Shown here: piece by piece, positions 46,603-55,523 of the stretch
How the letters are laid out: each line of letters begins with the position of its first letter
How positions within the stretch are numbered: position 1 is the stretch's first letter
Source: Saccopteryx bilineata
Taxonomy: Eukaryota; Chordata; Mammalia; Chiroptera; Emballonuridae
Assembly: GCF_036850765.1 (NCBI RefSeq)
Contig: NC_089491.1
Location: 133,788,266 to 133,852,265 of the forward strand
DNA length: 64,000 nt
Direction of reading: 5' to 3'
Made by a program: the position numbers and the translations under genes
Notes under the pieces: model-generated
Told to the model about the DNA's origin: nothing
The model's database searches: none
Seen by the model: only the letters and a program-made list of their open reading frames with translations

Positions 46603-49551
46603 ACAGAGACAGAGAGTCAGAGAGAGGGACAGATAGGGACAGATGGATAGGAAGGGAGAGAGATGAGAAGCATCAATTCTTCGTTGCGGCACCTTAGTTG
46701 TTCATTGACTGCTTTCTCATATGTGCCTTGACTGGGAGGCTACAGCAGAACAAGTGACCCATTGCTCAAGCTGGCTACCATTGGGGTCTCGAACCTGGGT
46801 CCTCCACATCCCAGTCTGACTCTCTATCCACTGCGCCACTGTTTGGTCAGGCTATTTCTTTATTTCTTGTTTCTTTTTGGGTATTTTGTCCTCAGAAACC
46901 TTTCCTGCCACCTTGTCTAAAGTAACAGCTCTCATTTACTGCCTAGGTTCTTGCCTGCCTTATTTTATTAGATGTATTATTACTACTTGATAAATATCAG
47001 CTTTTTGACCAACTCCTCCAATAGTACCTAGCACGTAGTAGGCCCATAAACATGTTTTATGAACAAATACCTTCTTGATAATTGTAGTCATAGCGGTTGT
47101 GTATCTGCCGTCCTAGAACATGGGTTGCTAGCTAGCTTTACCTAACTGCAAGAGCTGTTTTTGTTTTAAGTTCTGATTTCTAATACTGAGCTGTTGCCAG
47201 TATCCTGCTTGTTAATGAAACTAGAGTCTGATGCAGTCATGAACCTAATCAGAAGTTTCAGAGCTTACTGTATAGATGAGAGTCCGGTCGATAACTTGGA
47301 AGCTTGCTGTCAAGGGAAAGAAGTCTTAGGCCTCTTGATGCTTTCTTTTTATTTACAGAAATCACAGATGAGGACAACAGCATAGCTGCCATGTACCAGG
47401 CTGTTGGTGAACTGCCCCAGGCCAACAGAGACACATTGGCTTTCCTCATGATTCACTTGCAGAGGTAAGAACAACAAAAAGTTGTTTCTGGGAGTTAGGG
47501 AATTTTCCAAGGAAAGATAATGTAGGTTGTGTGTTAGGAGGTGAATTGTTTTCTTGTAGAACTTATATTTTCGTCTTTATTTAAGTGGAGGAACAATCTT
47601 CTAATTTAATGCTCTTTTGCTTAGAGTGGCTCAGAGCCCAAACACTAAAATGGATGTTGCCAATTTGGCTAAAGTGTTTGGCCCTACAATAGTTGCCCAT
47701 GCTGTACCCAATCCAGATCCAATGACAATGTTACAGGACATCAAGCGTCAACCCAAGGTAGGCAAACATTTATATATATGAACTTGTGTGACATGATAAC
47801 ATGAGACTGGTGAGAGATAAACTCTGAGATTTGAGAATTTGCTAACATGTTTGGTGGCTTTTAGGTAGTAGAACGCTTGCTTTCACTGCCCCTGGAATAC
47901 TGGAGTCAGTTCATGATGGTGGAACAAGAGAACATTGACCCCATGCATGTCATTGAAAACTCAAATGCCTTTTCAACACCACAAACACCAGATATTAAAG
48001 GTAAGGCCTGAGTTAGCTTTTTAAAGGACCTGACTCCCTCTTGTGTATTCTCTCCCTGTCTTTGCTAGAATTGTTTGAAATTTATGTTCTTTCATGAAAA
48101 TTAAATTTATTTTGAGGATTATAACATTAAAGAAAAATTTGTACAGTTCTACTGTCCTGATTTTTTTTCACTTTTTTGTTCTTGGCCCATATGGAAATTT
48201 AAAAGTATATAGATATAATGTTAATTTGTATAAGTGAATATCAGCCATTCATTGAGCAGTTGCCGGCATAGTTCAGAAGATACACTGGTGTGTTACAACA
48301 TGAGGACAAAAATGATCTCTGGGACTTTGCTAGGTCTCTAGTCTTAGCTCTTAAGTGCTTTACAGGGGTTTAGGCTTAAAACTGGCCACCTACAAGGGTG
48401 CTTTCTTTTTTCCCTCCTTTAAAAACATGACTTAACTTTGATTGAAGTGAGTTTACTGGGGCCTGTGACCACTCCTGAGCATCAGCTTCTCAAGACTCCT
48501 TCATCCAGCTCCCTGTCACAACGAGTCCGCTCCACCCTCACCAGGAACACGCCCAGGTATGTGGAATTGGCCTGCTTAGGAAAATAGGGTTATTTTTCCC
48601 TTAGATTTCTCTCCCATCATGCTGAAGCTAATTGAAAGAAAGATTGAATTAGATCTTAGCTAGCGACTAGACTTTAAAAAGAAACCTGGAGCCAGATGAG
48701 TGGTAGCACAGTGGATAAAGTGTCAACCTGAAATGCTGAAGTCACAGGTTCAAAACCCTGGGCATGCCTACTCAAGGCACATATGGGAGTTGAGGCTTCC
48801 TGCTTCTTCCCCCACCCTTTTTCTCTCTAAAGTGAATTAAAAAAAATAAGGAAACCTGGAGCCATAAGGATCCCCCCCCCTTTTTTTTTTTTTTTTTTCC
48901 ATCTTTTCTGAAGCTGGAAACAGGGAGACAGTCAGACAGACTCCCGCATGCGCCCAACCGGGATCCACCCGGCACGCCCACCAGGGGGCGACGCTCTGCC
49001 CACCAGGGGGCGATGCTCTGCCCATCCTGGGCGTTGCCATGTTGCGACCCTCCTGGGTGTCGCCATATTGCGACCAGAGCCACTCTAGTGCCTGGGGCAG
49101 AGGCCACAGAGCCATCCCCAGCGCCCGGGCCATCTTTTGCTCCAATGGAGCCTTGGCTGCGGGAGGGGAAGAGAGAGACAGAGAGGAAGGCACGGCGGAG
49201 GGGTGGAGAAGCAAATGGGCGTTTCTCCTATGTGCCCTGGCCGGGAATCGAACCCGGGTCCTCCGCACGCTAGGCCGACGCTCTACCGCTGAGCCAACCG
49301 GCCAGGGCAGGATCCCCCTTTTTAAAGGGATCTAAAGGTCTTCACCGTTTGCCCTCTCATCTGAGATGACAGAGTAGTTTCTGTGGGGTTTCTGGTTGAT
49401 TACATCATCCTGTTATAGTTGTCCATTTATGACTTTTTTATAGAATAGTTTTCCAGTTTATTCTCTTTTCTTTAGATTTGGGAGCAAAAGCAAGTCTGCT
49501 ACCAATCTAGGACGACAAGGCAACTTTTTTGCTTCTCCAATGCTCAAGTGA
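28039..49551 (+). CDS. RACGAP1: RACGAP1 (MgcRacGAP/CYK-4), whole spliced coding region
   Basis: Rac GTPase-activating protein 1, the RhoGAP subunit that pairs with the kinesin KIF23 (MKLP1) to form centralspindlin, which bundles the central spindle and directs RhoA activation in cytokinesis. Sixteen coding exons join in frame to 1,899 nt, giving 632 residues, the length I know for the human protein. Domains: N-terminal coiled coil about 35-115 (KIF23 binding); acidic/serine segment with S157, S164 and S170, known PLK1 sites for ECT2 docking, all kept; basic patch about 176-184; C1 zinc finger 287-335 with all Cys/His ligands; RhoGAP domain about 348-540 with arginine finger R385 in GLYRVSG; S387 and S410, reported mitotic phosphosites, kept; Ser/Thr-rich tail. 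The start follows a 4-nt leader in its exon and agrees with the human start. No frameshift or premature stop was found. It is the only gene on this strand. Confidence 0.98.
28301..28682 (-). repeat. SINE family A
   Basis: Antisense copy 180 bp after RACGAP1 coding exon 1. The CTCF-like core CCACCAGGGGGC is intact at 28400-28411. Confidence 0.9.
29931..30113 (-). repeat. SINE family C
   Basis: Antisense copy ending CACCACAGGTCAGGC, with AAAATAGGAACTTTTAAA-type flanks on both sides. Confidence 0.82.
31259..31456 (+). repeat. SINE family C
   Basis: Sense copy CCTGACCTGTGGTGGCACAG with a (CT)n tail, then an A-run, and AGAAGAGA flanks. Confidence 0.87.
31721..32085 (-). repeat. SINE family A, diverged
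   Basis: Antisense copy flanked by TACACACTTTTTTT. The CTCF-like core is lost. Confidence 0.85.
34150..34352 (+). CDS. RACGAP1: RACGAP1 coding exon 2 (coiled coil)
   Basis: Acceptor TTTCTTTAG and donor CTG|GTGTGT. The 203 nt encode most of the charged heptad-rich coiled coil, from QFIQLAKDF to CEKL, residues 29-96, which binds the KIF23 stalk. It begins in phase with the single base left by the previous exon. A 6-kb intron precedes it. Confidence 0.97.
35062..35248 (+). repeat. SINE family C
   Basis: Sense copy with a perfect target duplication AAGAATTGTCCTGAT and an AATAAATAAATA tail; it looks young. Confidence 0.9.
35590..35726 (+). CDS. RACGAP1: RACGAP1 coding exon 3
   Basis: Acceptor GTCTGTAG, donor AAAAG|GTGGGG. 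It encodes residues 97-141 plus two bases, starting [11 protein letters not shown] and containing the [20 protein letters not shown] segment at the end of the coiled coil. Open reading continues past the donor only into intron sequence. Confidence 0.97.
36664..36733 (+). CDS. RACGAP1: RACGAP1 coding exon 4 (PLK1/ECT2 docking)
   Basis: Acceptor CTCATCTAG, donor CTG|GTAATG. The 70 nt encode LSTIDESG...[11 protein letters not shown], residues 142-165. S157 and S164, known PLK1 targets that create the ECT2 BRCT docking site, are present. Residue 152 is Asn where I remember Ile in human. Confidence 0.97.
37166..37359. mobile_element. hAT-like element, diverged
   Basis: Left end ATGGTTTTCAACC and right end GGTTGAAAACCACTG are inverted repeats, with a GACC(C)A-rich interior. 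About 194 bp, non-coding. Confidence 0.6.
38516..38569 (+). CDS. RACGAP1: RACGAP1 coding exon 5 (basic patch)
   Basis: A 54-nt exon between GTCAACAG and AGG|GTATGT. It encodes [18 protein letters not shown], residues 166-183, including S170 and the start of a lysine/arginine patch that may serve in nuclear import or membrane contact. Exactly 18 codons, so skipping it would keep frame. Confidence 0.97.
38591..38750 (-). repeat. SINE family D
   Basis: Old antisense tRNA-type SINE: TTTATTTATTGATTTTAG start, AGCTATCCGGCCTGGGC end, TTTTTTTGTTTTA flanks. Confidence 0.75.
38882..39206. mobile_element. hAT-like element, second copy of that family
   Basis: Termini CAGTGGTCCCCAAACC and GGTTGGGGACCACTG, with internal GGCCATTTGGTACCGGTCCG shared with the copy at 23392. 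Flanks ATCTAGAC and GTATAGAC match at 6 of 8. It lies in the intron after RACGAP1 coding exon 5. Confidence 0.78.
39843..40179 (-). repeat. SINE family B
   Basis: Antisense copy with flanks GTGTTGGTACAATTT on both sides; it looks young. Confidence 0.9.
40362..40442 (+). CDS. RACGAP1: RACGAP1 coding exon 6
   Basis: Acceptor CTTCTCTAG, donor CAG|GTAAGA. The 81 nt encode residues 184-210, [13 protein letters not shown] through the ADQ end, in the basic linker between coiled coil and C1 domain. Exactly 27 codons. Confidence 0.97.
40841..40958 (+). CDS. RACGAP1: RACGAP1 coding exon 7
   Basis: Acceptor TTTGTTTCAG, donor ACAG|GTCTGC. The 118 nt encode [18 protein letters not shown] through the basic run WTRNQRKT, residues 211-249 plus one base. 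The human run is WTRSRRKT, so two positions differ but the charge is largely kept. Confidence 0.97.
41308..41438 (+). CDS. RACGAP1: RACGAP1 coding exon 8
   Basis: Acceptor GTTTTCTAG, donor ACG|GTAAAT. It encodes residues 250-293: a Thr/Ser-rich linker and then [11 protein letters not shown]287 is the first zinc ligand of the C1 domain, so the domain is split by the following intron. Confidence 0.97.
42100..42264 (+). CDS. RACGAP1: RACGAP1 coding exon 9 (C1 zinc finger)
   Basis: Acceptor CATCCTCAG, donor GAG|GTATGA. The 165 nt encode residues 294-348. C300, C303, C316, C319, H324, C327, C331 and C335 with H287 complete an H-X12-C-X2-C-X12-C-X2-C-X4-H-X2-C-X3-C-X3-C arrangement, a full atypical C1 domain. 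A hAT element starts 13 bp after the donor. Confidence 0.98.
42278..42640. mobile_element. hAT-like element with perfect 8-bp duplication
   Basis: Perfect inverted termini CAGGGGTCCCCAAACT and AGTTTGGGGACCCCTG, flanked on both sides by ACCTATGG. 363 bp, non-coding, non-autonomous. The perfect duplication suggests a fairly recent insertion. It begins 13 bp after the splice donor of RACGAP1 coding exon 9. Confidence 0.92.
42842..42992 (+). repeat. Polypyrimidine tract in RACGAP1 intron
   Basis: About 150 bases almost entirely C and T on the plus strand, with few interruptions, inside the intron after coding exon 9. The minus strand is a purine tract. Confidence 0.85.
43381..43773 (-). repeat. 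SINE family A (left arm of inverted pair)
   Basis: Antisense copy with flanks ATTTTTCCTTAATCTT. The CTCF-like core is intact at 43491-43502. It faces the next SINE head to head. Confidence 0.92.
43801..44206 (+). repeat. SINE family A, young (right arm of inverted pair)
   Basis: Sense copy, perfect B box GGTTCGATTCC, about 25-A tail and flanks AAGAGTTCTT. The CTCF-like core is on the minus strand at 44073-44084. Confidence 0.93.
44413..44728 (-). repeat. SINE family B
   Basis: Antisense copy with CTCATCATTGC flanks, ending GCCTGGTCAGG. Confidence 0.87.
45022..45117 (+). CDS. RACGAP1: RACGAP1 coding exon 10 (start of RhoGAP domain)
   Basis: Acceptor CCCTTTTCAG, donor GAG|GTAAGT. The 96 nt encode [17 protein letters not shown] through [10 protein letters not shown], residues 349-380, the first helices of the RhoGAP fold. 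The next intron is only 86 bp. Confidence 0.97.
45204..45402 (+). CDS. RACGAP1: RACGAP1 coding exon 11 (RhoGAP catalytic arginine)
   Basis: Acceptor AATAATAG, donor GCAG|GTAAAG. It encodes TGLYRVSGC onward, residues 381-446 plus one base. R385 is the arginine finger that inserts into the GTPase active site. S387 and S410, reported as mitotic phosphosites, are kept, as is the KEPLLTFRL motif. Confidence 0.98.
45736..46121 (-). repeat. SINE family A
   Basis: Antisense copy with flanks AGAGGTCTT and a 25-T run. The CTCF-like core is intact at 45839-45850. Confidence 0.92.
46270..46990. repeat. L2-like LINE remnant, split by a SINE
   Basis: Segments such as ACAGAATAAAATCTATAGTC and CCCAAAGACCTTACATGATT are typical of L2 3' sequence. 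Interrupted at 46575-46852 by a family B SINE. Confidence 0.65.
46575..46852 (-). repeat. SINE family B, with (TG)n
   Basis: Antisense copy, internally short, preceded by a (TG)n run at 46577-46602. TATTTCTTT flanks. It splits an L2 remnant. Confidence 0.8.
47359..47464 (+). CDS. RACGAP1: RACGAP1 coding exon 12 (RhoGAP)
   Basis: Acceptor TTATTTACAG, donor AGAG|GTAAGA. The 106 nt encode [20 protein letters not shown] through MIHLQ, residues 447-481 plus two bases, RhoGAP helices. Confidence 0.97.
47625..47757 (+). CDS. RACGAP1: RACGAP1 coding exon 13 (Rho[14 protein letters not shown])
   Basis: Acceptor TTTTGCTTAG, donor AAG|GTAGGC. The 133 nt encode [10 protein letters not shown], then [19 protein letters not shown], residues 482-526. 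The conserved NLAxVFGP motif of RhoGAP domains, which holds the GTPase-contacting asparagine region, is intact. Confidence 0.97.
47865..48000 (+). CDS. RACGAP1: RACGAP1 coding exon 14
   Basis: Acceptor GGCTTTTAG, donor AAAG|GTAAGG. The 136 nt encode the end of the RhoGAP domain ([16 protein letters not shown]) and the start of the tail, ending in TPQTPDIK, residues 527-571 plus one base. Confidence 0.97.
48448..48556 (+). CDS. RACGAP1: RACGAP1 coding exon 15 (Ser/Thr-rich tail)
   Basis: Acceptor GATTGAAG is pyrimidine-poor but keeps frame exactly; donor CCCAG|GTATGT. The 109 nt encode [18 protein letters not shown], a serine run, then [11 protein letters not shown], residues 572-607 plus two bases. 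This is a phosphorylation-rich tail. Confidence 0.95.
48695..48850 (+). repeat. SINE family C, diverged
   Basis: Sense copy with GAAACCTGGAGCCA duplicated on both sides. It lies tail to tail with the next SINE. Confidence 0.83.
48881..49308 (-). repeat. SINE family A with two CTCF-like cores
   Basis: Antisense, flanks AGGATCCCCC. Longer than other copies because the CCACCAGGGGGC unit (48978-48989 and 49000-49011) and the GTTGCCATGTTGCGACC unit are each doubled. Confidence 0.92.
49476..49551 (+). CDS. RACGAP1: RACGAP1 coding exon 16 (stop codon)
   Basis: Acceptor TTCTTTAG. It encodes [19 protein letters not shown] and then ASPMLK, followed by TGA at 49549-49551, residues 608-632. It is continuous with the 3' UTR. 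Confidence 0.97.
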
Positions 49552-50625
49552 AGTCATGTCTCCTGTCCTCCCAGCGTTTACCGACTGCAAGAAAGGGCGC
49601 GCCTGTACTCTGCTCTGCAGCCTCCTGTACTCGTTACTACTTTTAGCTTTCTCTAGGCTTTTAATCACATTTAATTGTGCATGGGGGTTTATTAAAACTA
49701 TATATATCTTCCTCTCCTTCTCCTCAGGTAATGTAATATCAATACCTTGTGCTGTTGTTGGGAGCTTTAGATGAGAGATCTTTACAGGGGTGGAGGCGTA
49801 GTATGGGATTCATTGTGATTTTATGGGAACTGGGGTGGGGTGGCTTGTCTTTTGGCTTAAAGCTAAATGCTGCTCATGGAATAACCTTTCTCTGGTGTTA
49901 CTTAGAATTTATTTCTATGAGACAGTGACAGAAGCCTACCTCTTTAGTAAGACTGACTTGTTTCAGGGTGGGTGGTGGGAGGGCAGGGTAAAGACGGGTT
50001 TGGACAGGATTTAGAATGGCTCCTTCCGAGAACTTGGAAGTTCCCTTCCCCCATTATGAACTGGAGCTATAACATGGAGCCTTCATAAAAATGGGATAGG
50101 GTGAGGACAGAACCAGTGATGGGCATATGCTTAGCTTTAATTTGGATTGGTTAGATCTAATAGTGTTAAGTGGTACAACCTTGTAAAAGTGACACTACAA
50201 CTGTATTTATCTCTAATGGGCCTCTGGCTGGACTTTGGGTTTGGTTGGGGTCAAAGCCAGTTTGCTCATAAGTTGAATTCATTCTGATGCTGAGCCCTGC
50301 TTGCCCACTGGAACGCTGGAGGTCAGTATGCTGTCTCTTCATCCCAACTAACAATTAAGAGTAGACTGTAGGGGAAATAAGTCAATATTTTGTGTGGCAA
50401 GAAAAGTCACAGTCATTTTGCCTTTGCACTTTGGATGCTGAAATCTTCCTGTGTAACATAGCCACATCTAGGTAAATATGAGTGTTTTCTTATATTAAAA
50501 TTATTTTTAATGTCTATAAAAATGCTTTCTTCTATAGATGTTTATGACCCATATTGACCCTTGTCTGTAAAACAATTATTTAGAATAATATTTTGGGGAA
50601 AAAAATAAATTTTTTTTCAAAATGA
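49552..50625 (+). other. RACGAP1: RACGAP1 3' untranslated region
   Basis: About 1.07 kb between the stop codon and the first good polyadenylation signal. No open frame or recognised transposon lies inside. The sequence is moderately AT-rich with T-runs near its end. The 3' end is placed about 15 bases after the AATAAA; the exact cleavage site is inferred. Confidence 0.8.
50604..50609 (+). terminator. RACGAP1: Polyadenylation signal of RACGAP1
   Basis: AATAAA inside an A-rich stretch, followed by a T-run and, about 25 bases on, a GT-rich element (GTGAGGTTGG). It is the first canonical signal downstream of the stop codon. Confidence 0.8.
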
Positions 50626-53160
50626 ATGTGAGGTTGGTTTTCTTGTCCTGGAAGGTAATTTTTAACACCTTTTTAAAGAAAATACTTTTTCCTCAAAGTG
50701 TTTTGAATCTCTTCATCTCTATTCCTTCCCCCACCCAGCCTTTACTACCACCAGAAGTTTGTTTCTCTGTTTCTCATTGTTTCTGTTGTCCAGATTGAAG
50801 TCTTAGATTTGTCCTTATGACTGTTATCCTCTAATTTGAAGAAACTACTTTAAACAAAAAACAAACTTTTAAACAAGTCTTTAGAATGGTGCAGATTAAG
50901 GAGAAAAAAAAACCTCTGGCTGGCTGACTGCCTGAAAGGAACATCCTTCGCTGCTGGAAGTGACTCTGGAGTGAGCTGGGATGATTAACTGAGGGCACCT
51001 GTGCTTGGAACTCGGAAGCTGGTGAACAGAATGTATCTGAGATTGAACGTAAACAGTTGTAGGCTTAATATGTAACTGTGGAGAAAGGAGGCAACCTCCT
51101 GGCTTTTTTCCCAGGAGGTGGCAGCTCTCACAGCAGGGCCCATCTGCCTCGGCAAATTGACAGAGGATGGGTCCTTCTCCCTATTCCCCTCCCCCCTGCC
51201 CTTTTACACACACATGCCTATTAGGTTTTGTTTTTTCTTAAACTTTGTGCTACATGCCATCCCTTTTCTTATGACTCTACAAGCCTAGTGTTGGCCTGGC
51301 TCCATATTTGCTGTTCTCTATTACCTCCCCAAGGAACATTTTAAGTCACTAATGGAGAGGAAGTAAATGGATTGTATAATGTTAGTGAAGGCAAGACTTC
51401 CCTATGCAGGAACTGAGGGCCCATTAACGAAAAAGGAAATGGACCTGTGTGTCAAATGTTGGCAGCCAGTTGCTCAGTTTTGGGTGAGGCTAAGAGACTC
51501 AAGCCATGAATATAATTCTGATATTAACAAAAGGAACTATGTACCCACCTTCAGCTTCTTTAATAGCACTTCATGTGGAATAACTTGACTTTCCACTTTC
51601 AAGGGCTTTCTTAATTAAATTGTACTTCCTCATGTGAGATCTATGGAAAGGGTTCAGAGTTTTGGAGTAGCTGTCACCCCTACCCCTGCTCCTAACCCTT
51701 TCTGCTGCTACCTCTTGCTCCTTTAATGCAGTTGAATTTTACTGTCCCACTTGCTAATAGCCAGAATCTTTAAATTGTTCTCCATCAATCTATGTAAGAC
51801 TTCTAAGTTTGATGTTTATTTAACTGGACAAGCATTACATGGTTTGATTCAGCAACAACAGTTTGCATTATTACTGGATGTTTAATGAGTCACCTGTGAG
51901 AAGGTGACTTCATTTCTTGCAGAAATAGAAGGCATCTGAGTTTTGATTGGAGAACTACAGGGTGCTCAATTGATTTAATGTGGTGAAATTGATCATTTTG
52001 GGGGGCTATGAACTGAACCTGTGGCATTGAAAGGGGGCTTGAATTCTTATGTTCATGGTTAAATTATTGTACAGCACAAGGTGACAAGTAGTGCCAAGTA
52101 AGTGCAAGGAGTAAAGATACCAGGCTTGCTGGTTTTGTTTTGTTGTTTTTTTGTCCCAGTAGGACCTCCCTATTCACCTCAAACCTCAGATAGACAGGCA
52201 TGTATTCATATGCATATACATAAAATATATGATTTTCTATTGGAAAAGCATTTGGGAGACCCACTGCTGTGCCTGGTACACCAAAAGATTTGCTTAATTA
52301 TGAATCACCTTTTCTTAGACTCAGCATGAGCAGGGAAAGAGCTGTTGTGCAGTCTAGATCTGAGAAGCAAGGGGGGCAGAGTTCAGTGTTTAGGTCGTCA
52401 TATCTCACACAGTAGGTTCTTGAGTAGTGTGCTTTGATGGTAGTCTTGATCGTGACCCAAATTGAAGCCACTGATGCAAAAAGCTTTTTAAGCACAGAGT
52501 TGGGGCATGTTAGTCATGGTGCTTTTAGTATAAACAGGGTTTGAAGAATGTGCAGCTAACCTAAGAATTAAAAAAAAATTTTAATCTGCTCCCTGTAGCT
52601 GGTATATTTTGTAAATAAGTGGAGGTCCTAGTCCAGTAGGTCCTTAATTTGTTTAATTTATTAGACTTTGGTTCTCAGAGTCTGTATTTGTTGATGGCTT
52701 CTATTCACGAAGTCAGGTGGAAGACAGCTTGACATCACCAGGAATAACCTTGTAGTGGGAGCCTTCTCCTCTGCAGTCATGTGGAATGGGAAAGGAGGCC
52801 ACTTTTCAGGGACTCAATTGGAAGCAAGAATTTTTCCTCTTGTCTACCTTCTCTATAACTCTTGCCAGGCTTCATTTAGTTGCATTGTTTTATATAGCAT
52901 TACTCTCACATTTCATACAGTTGGATACCATCTGTGTGCTAGGCTCAGACACACATAAGTGGTCACCAGTGAAGATGGACTGAGGAACTGATTCCCCACA
53001 GAGCCTCTAGGAAAAGTAATGTGTTTTACAATATACAGAGTGCTTTCATTTATCATCTTACTTGATCTCACTGCATTCACATGCAGTAGGCAGGATTGGT
53101 GATGTCATGCCAATTGACAAGTTCAGAGAGGTGATTTGGCTCCAATTCCCACAAACTATT
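50626..53160. other. Intergenic 3' of RACGAP1
   Basis: No gene or recent repeat. A CTCF-like CCAGGAGGTGGC at 51111-51122 matches 11 of 12 core positions. A MIR-like piece begins near 53030. Confidence 0.5.
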
Positions 53161-53508
53161 TATTTTTCTTCCCAAGTGAGATGAGGGAAGATACCGAGAC
53201 AGACTCCCACATGCACCCCAACTGGGATCCACCCAGCAACACTGCCCTCCATCTGGGGCCAGTATTCGCAACCGAGCTGTTTTTAGTGCCTGAGGCAGAG
53301 GCTTCACAGAGCTATCCCTAGTGTGCGGGGCTGAATGGTGCTTGAACTCATCGAGCCATGGCTGCAGGAGGGGACAGAGAGAGAAAGAGGAGGGGGGAGG
53401 GGGAGGAGCAGATGGTCTCTTCCTGTGTGCCCTGACTGAGAATCGAACCTAGGACATCCATCCACATGCCAGGCCAACACTCTTATCACTGAACCAACTG
53501 GCCAGGGC
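53161..53508 (-). repeat. SINE family A, diverged
   Basis: Antisense copy ending AACTGGCCAGGGCC, inside a MIR-like remnant. It is the only SINE of families A-D in the last 13 kb. Confidence 0.83.
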
Positions 53509-55314
53509 CAAATTGATTATATTTTAGCCAGGGTTAGAACCTGGGGATTGTAGCCCCAGTCTGGAGGTCAGCTGTGGTGCTTGCTATTTCAGATTTCTCC
53601 ATCATGGGCTTGTCAATATATTATTAGGTACGTAATGATTCCACTTAGGGCTGTATGTAGATCTGCCATCTTATGTACTCTCAACAGATGACTCGGAAAG
53701 AGAACCGAGGCCCAGACTTCTGAGAAAAGCATTTGGGACAGGAAAATGTCTTTTTTTTTTCTTTTTTCTTGAGAGTACATTTGTTAAAGCTGGGGACAGT
53801 GTAACAAGGAAGGGCTTAGGCTAGAAGCCACAGGAGAGCCTAGGTGGGGCTGCTTTGTCTCACTGAAAAGTCAGAAAAGGGGGCCTTGGAGACAGGTTCA
53901 GGGGGTTATCCCAGGATGAGCTGCTGCTGCTCACTGCTGCCCTGGTTGTGTGGGAACCCTTAAAATTTAGGAGATGCACACCTGAGAGGGAAGAAGATGG
54001 GAAAGGCACAGGCGTGCTCCTGGGAGGGAGAAACTCGCCAGGAGAATATCTTAATGGAGGTATTTTCTGGCAGAATGGAAGACCTGTGCTGGAAGATGCA
54101 GGGCTGTCTTTGTGGAAGGAGGAGGAAAAGCTGGTGTGGGTGCCTGAGGTTGCTCCTGGTGGGAGTCTGTTCTCAGGCCACCCATGTGTATCTTGTGTGC
54201 TCTGTGAAGTTCAGAGCCAAGAACAGGCAAGTCTCTGAACCAAAGCCATCAGCCTGTTTCCAGAAACGTGTCAGCGGATTAGCTTATTGGCTTTCCCCCT
54301 GAGTGGCATTAGCTCTTACCCCGTCTCATGTTCACCATCTGGCTTTGAGTAAGAAGTCTTTGAGTGATCTCTCTTCAGAAGGCTGCTCTGTGCCAGGGCT
54401 TTCTGAGGGCCGTTCAGCTTTCTCCCTCATCAACCTTAGGGCCCAGTGCTCTCCAAAAAGAGGTAGTCAGTCTGTTGTGTCTACATTTATACATACCTGA
54501 GATCAAAAGAATACTTAAGACCTCAGACAGAAAAAATACCAGCTTAAAGGAGAATGAGTCTGGGTGGTTAAAGGCCTGAAGTCTATGTTGTCAAAACTAA
54601 CAAGTGAATCTGTCCTTAGGTGAGGTTTTGAAATGGAGTTGCTTTGCTACAGAGAAAGCTCTTTCTGTCTGTGAGATGATACAGTCATCCAGGTTTTAGC
54701 AGAGCAAGGGAGACGAAGGGGCTGGAATTTTTCTTCCTCATTGGAAAGCAAAGCCCGTGGGTGGAGGTGCTTAAATGAACTACCTCCCCTCCTCCCAGGG
54801 AGCTGGCTGCTCTCTCCTCCTAGGTTAATATACATTGACTGGGGCTAAATGCCTGATGCTTCTGGACAGAGTCCAGCCCCTCAGCAGAGCAGCCGCACTG
54901 TGGAGATACAGCTGCTGGCATTAAAGGGCTAAACCCTTTCCAGCTGCTTTGCTTTAACGGGAACTGCCTGCAGTCGGCAGCTTAACGGAGCTGTCTTAGC
55001 CCGATTAGGAGGAAATGACTAATCTCGGCATCTTCTCGTAGTGCTGGCCTGGAGGTTCTGGGGCAGATAACCTGGTAGGATGGGAAGTGGTTGGATAAGT
55101 GGTGTTGGGGTGCTAGGTGATTATCTCCTCAAAAATAGTGGTTCTGGCTTTGTCTCCATGAGGACAATGGGGTTCTCTTTAGTGGATCCCCTGACACGGG
55201 GGAAGAGAAGATGTTCACAGTGAGGCATGGCCTGTATATTTAAAAGATGGACTAGCAACAGACATGCAGATGAGTTGAGAACACATGTAGGCAATGATAT
55301 CCATCCCCTTAGAG

Positions 55315-55523
55315 CAGTGGTCGGCAAACTCAGTCAATGGAGCCAAATATCAACAGTGCAACGATTGAAATTTCTTTTGAGAGCCAAATTTTTTAAACTT
55401 AAACTATATAGGTAGGTACATTGTTATTAATTTAATTAGGGTACTCCTAAACTGGCCTTTGCTAAAAACTCAAGGGGCCAAAGAGCCACATGTGGCTCGT
55501 GTGCTGCGGTTTGCCGACCACTG
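55315..55523. mobile_element. hAT-like element, 209 bp
   Basis: Inverted termini CAGTGGTCGGCAAACT and GCGGTTTGCCGACCACTG. Internal GAGCCACATGTGGCTC is a palindrome. No convincing 8-bp flank match. It is the only transposon with clear termini between 53.5 and 64 kb. Confidence 0.72.

Larger units (their letters stand above)
42265..49475 (+). other. RACGAP1: RACGAP1 introns between coding exons 9 and 16
   Basis: The 2.76-kb intron after coding exon 9 holds a hAT element, a pyrimidine tract, an L1-like remnant (about 43005-43250), a head-to-head SINE pair and a family B SINE. The 1.96-kb intron after exon 11 holds a family A SINE and an L2 split by a family B SINE. The last intron holds family C and A SINEs. 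The other introns are short and featureless. Confidence 0.6.

Noticed and set aside
55386..55500. Possible small palindromic regulatory site GAGCCACATGTGGCTC
   Set aside because: It belongs to the interior of the hAT element with clear terminal inverted repeats.
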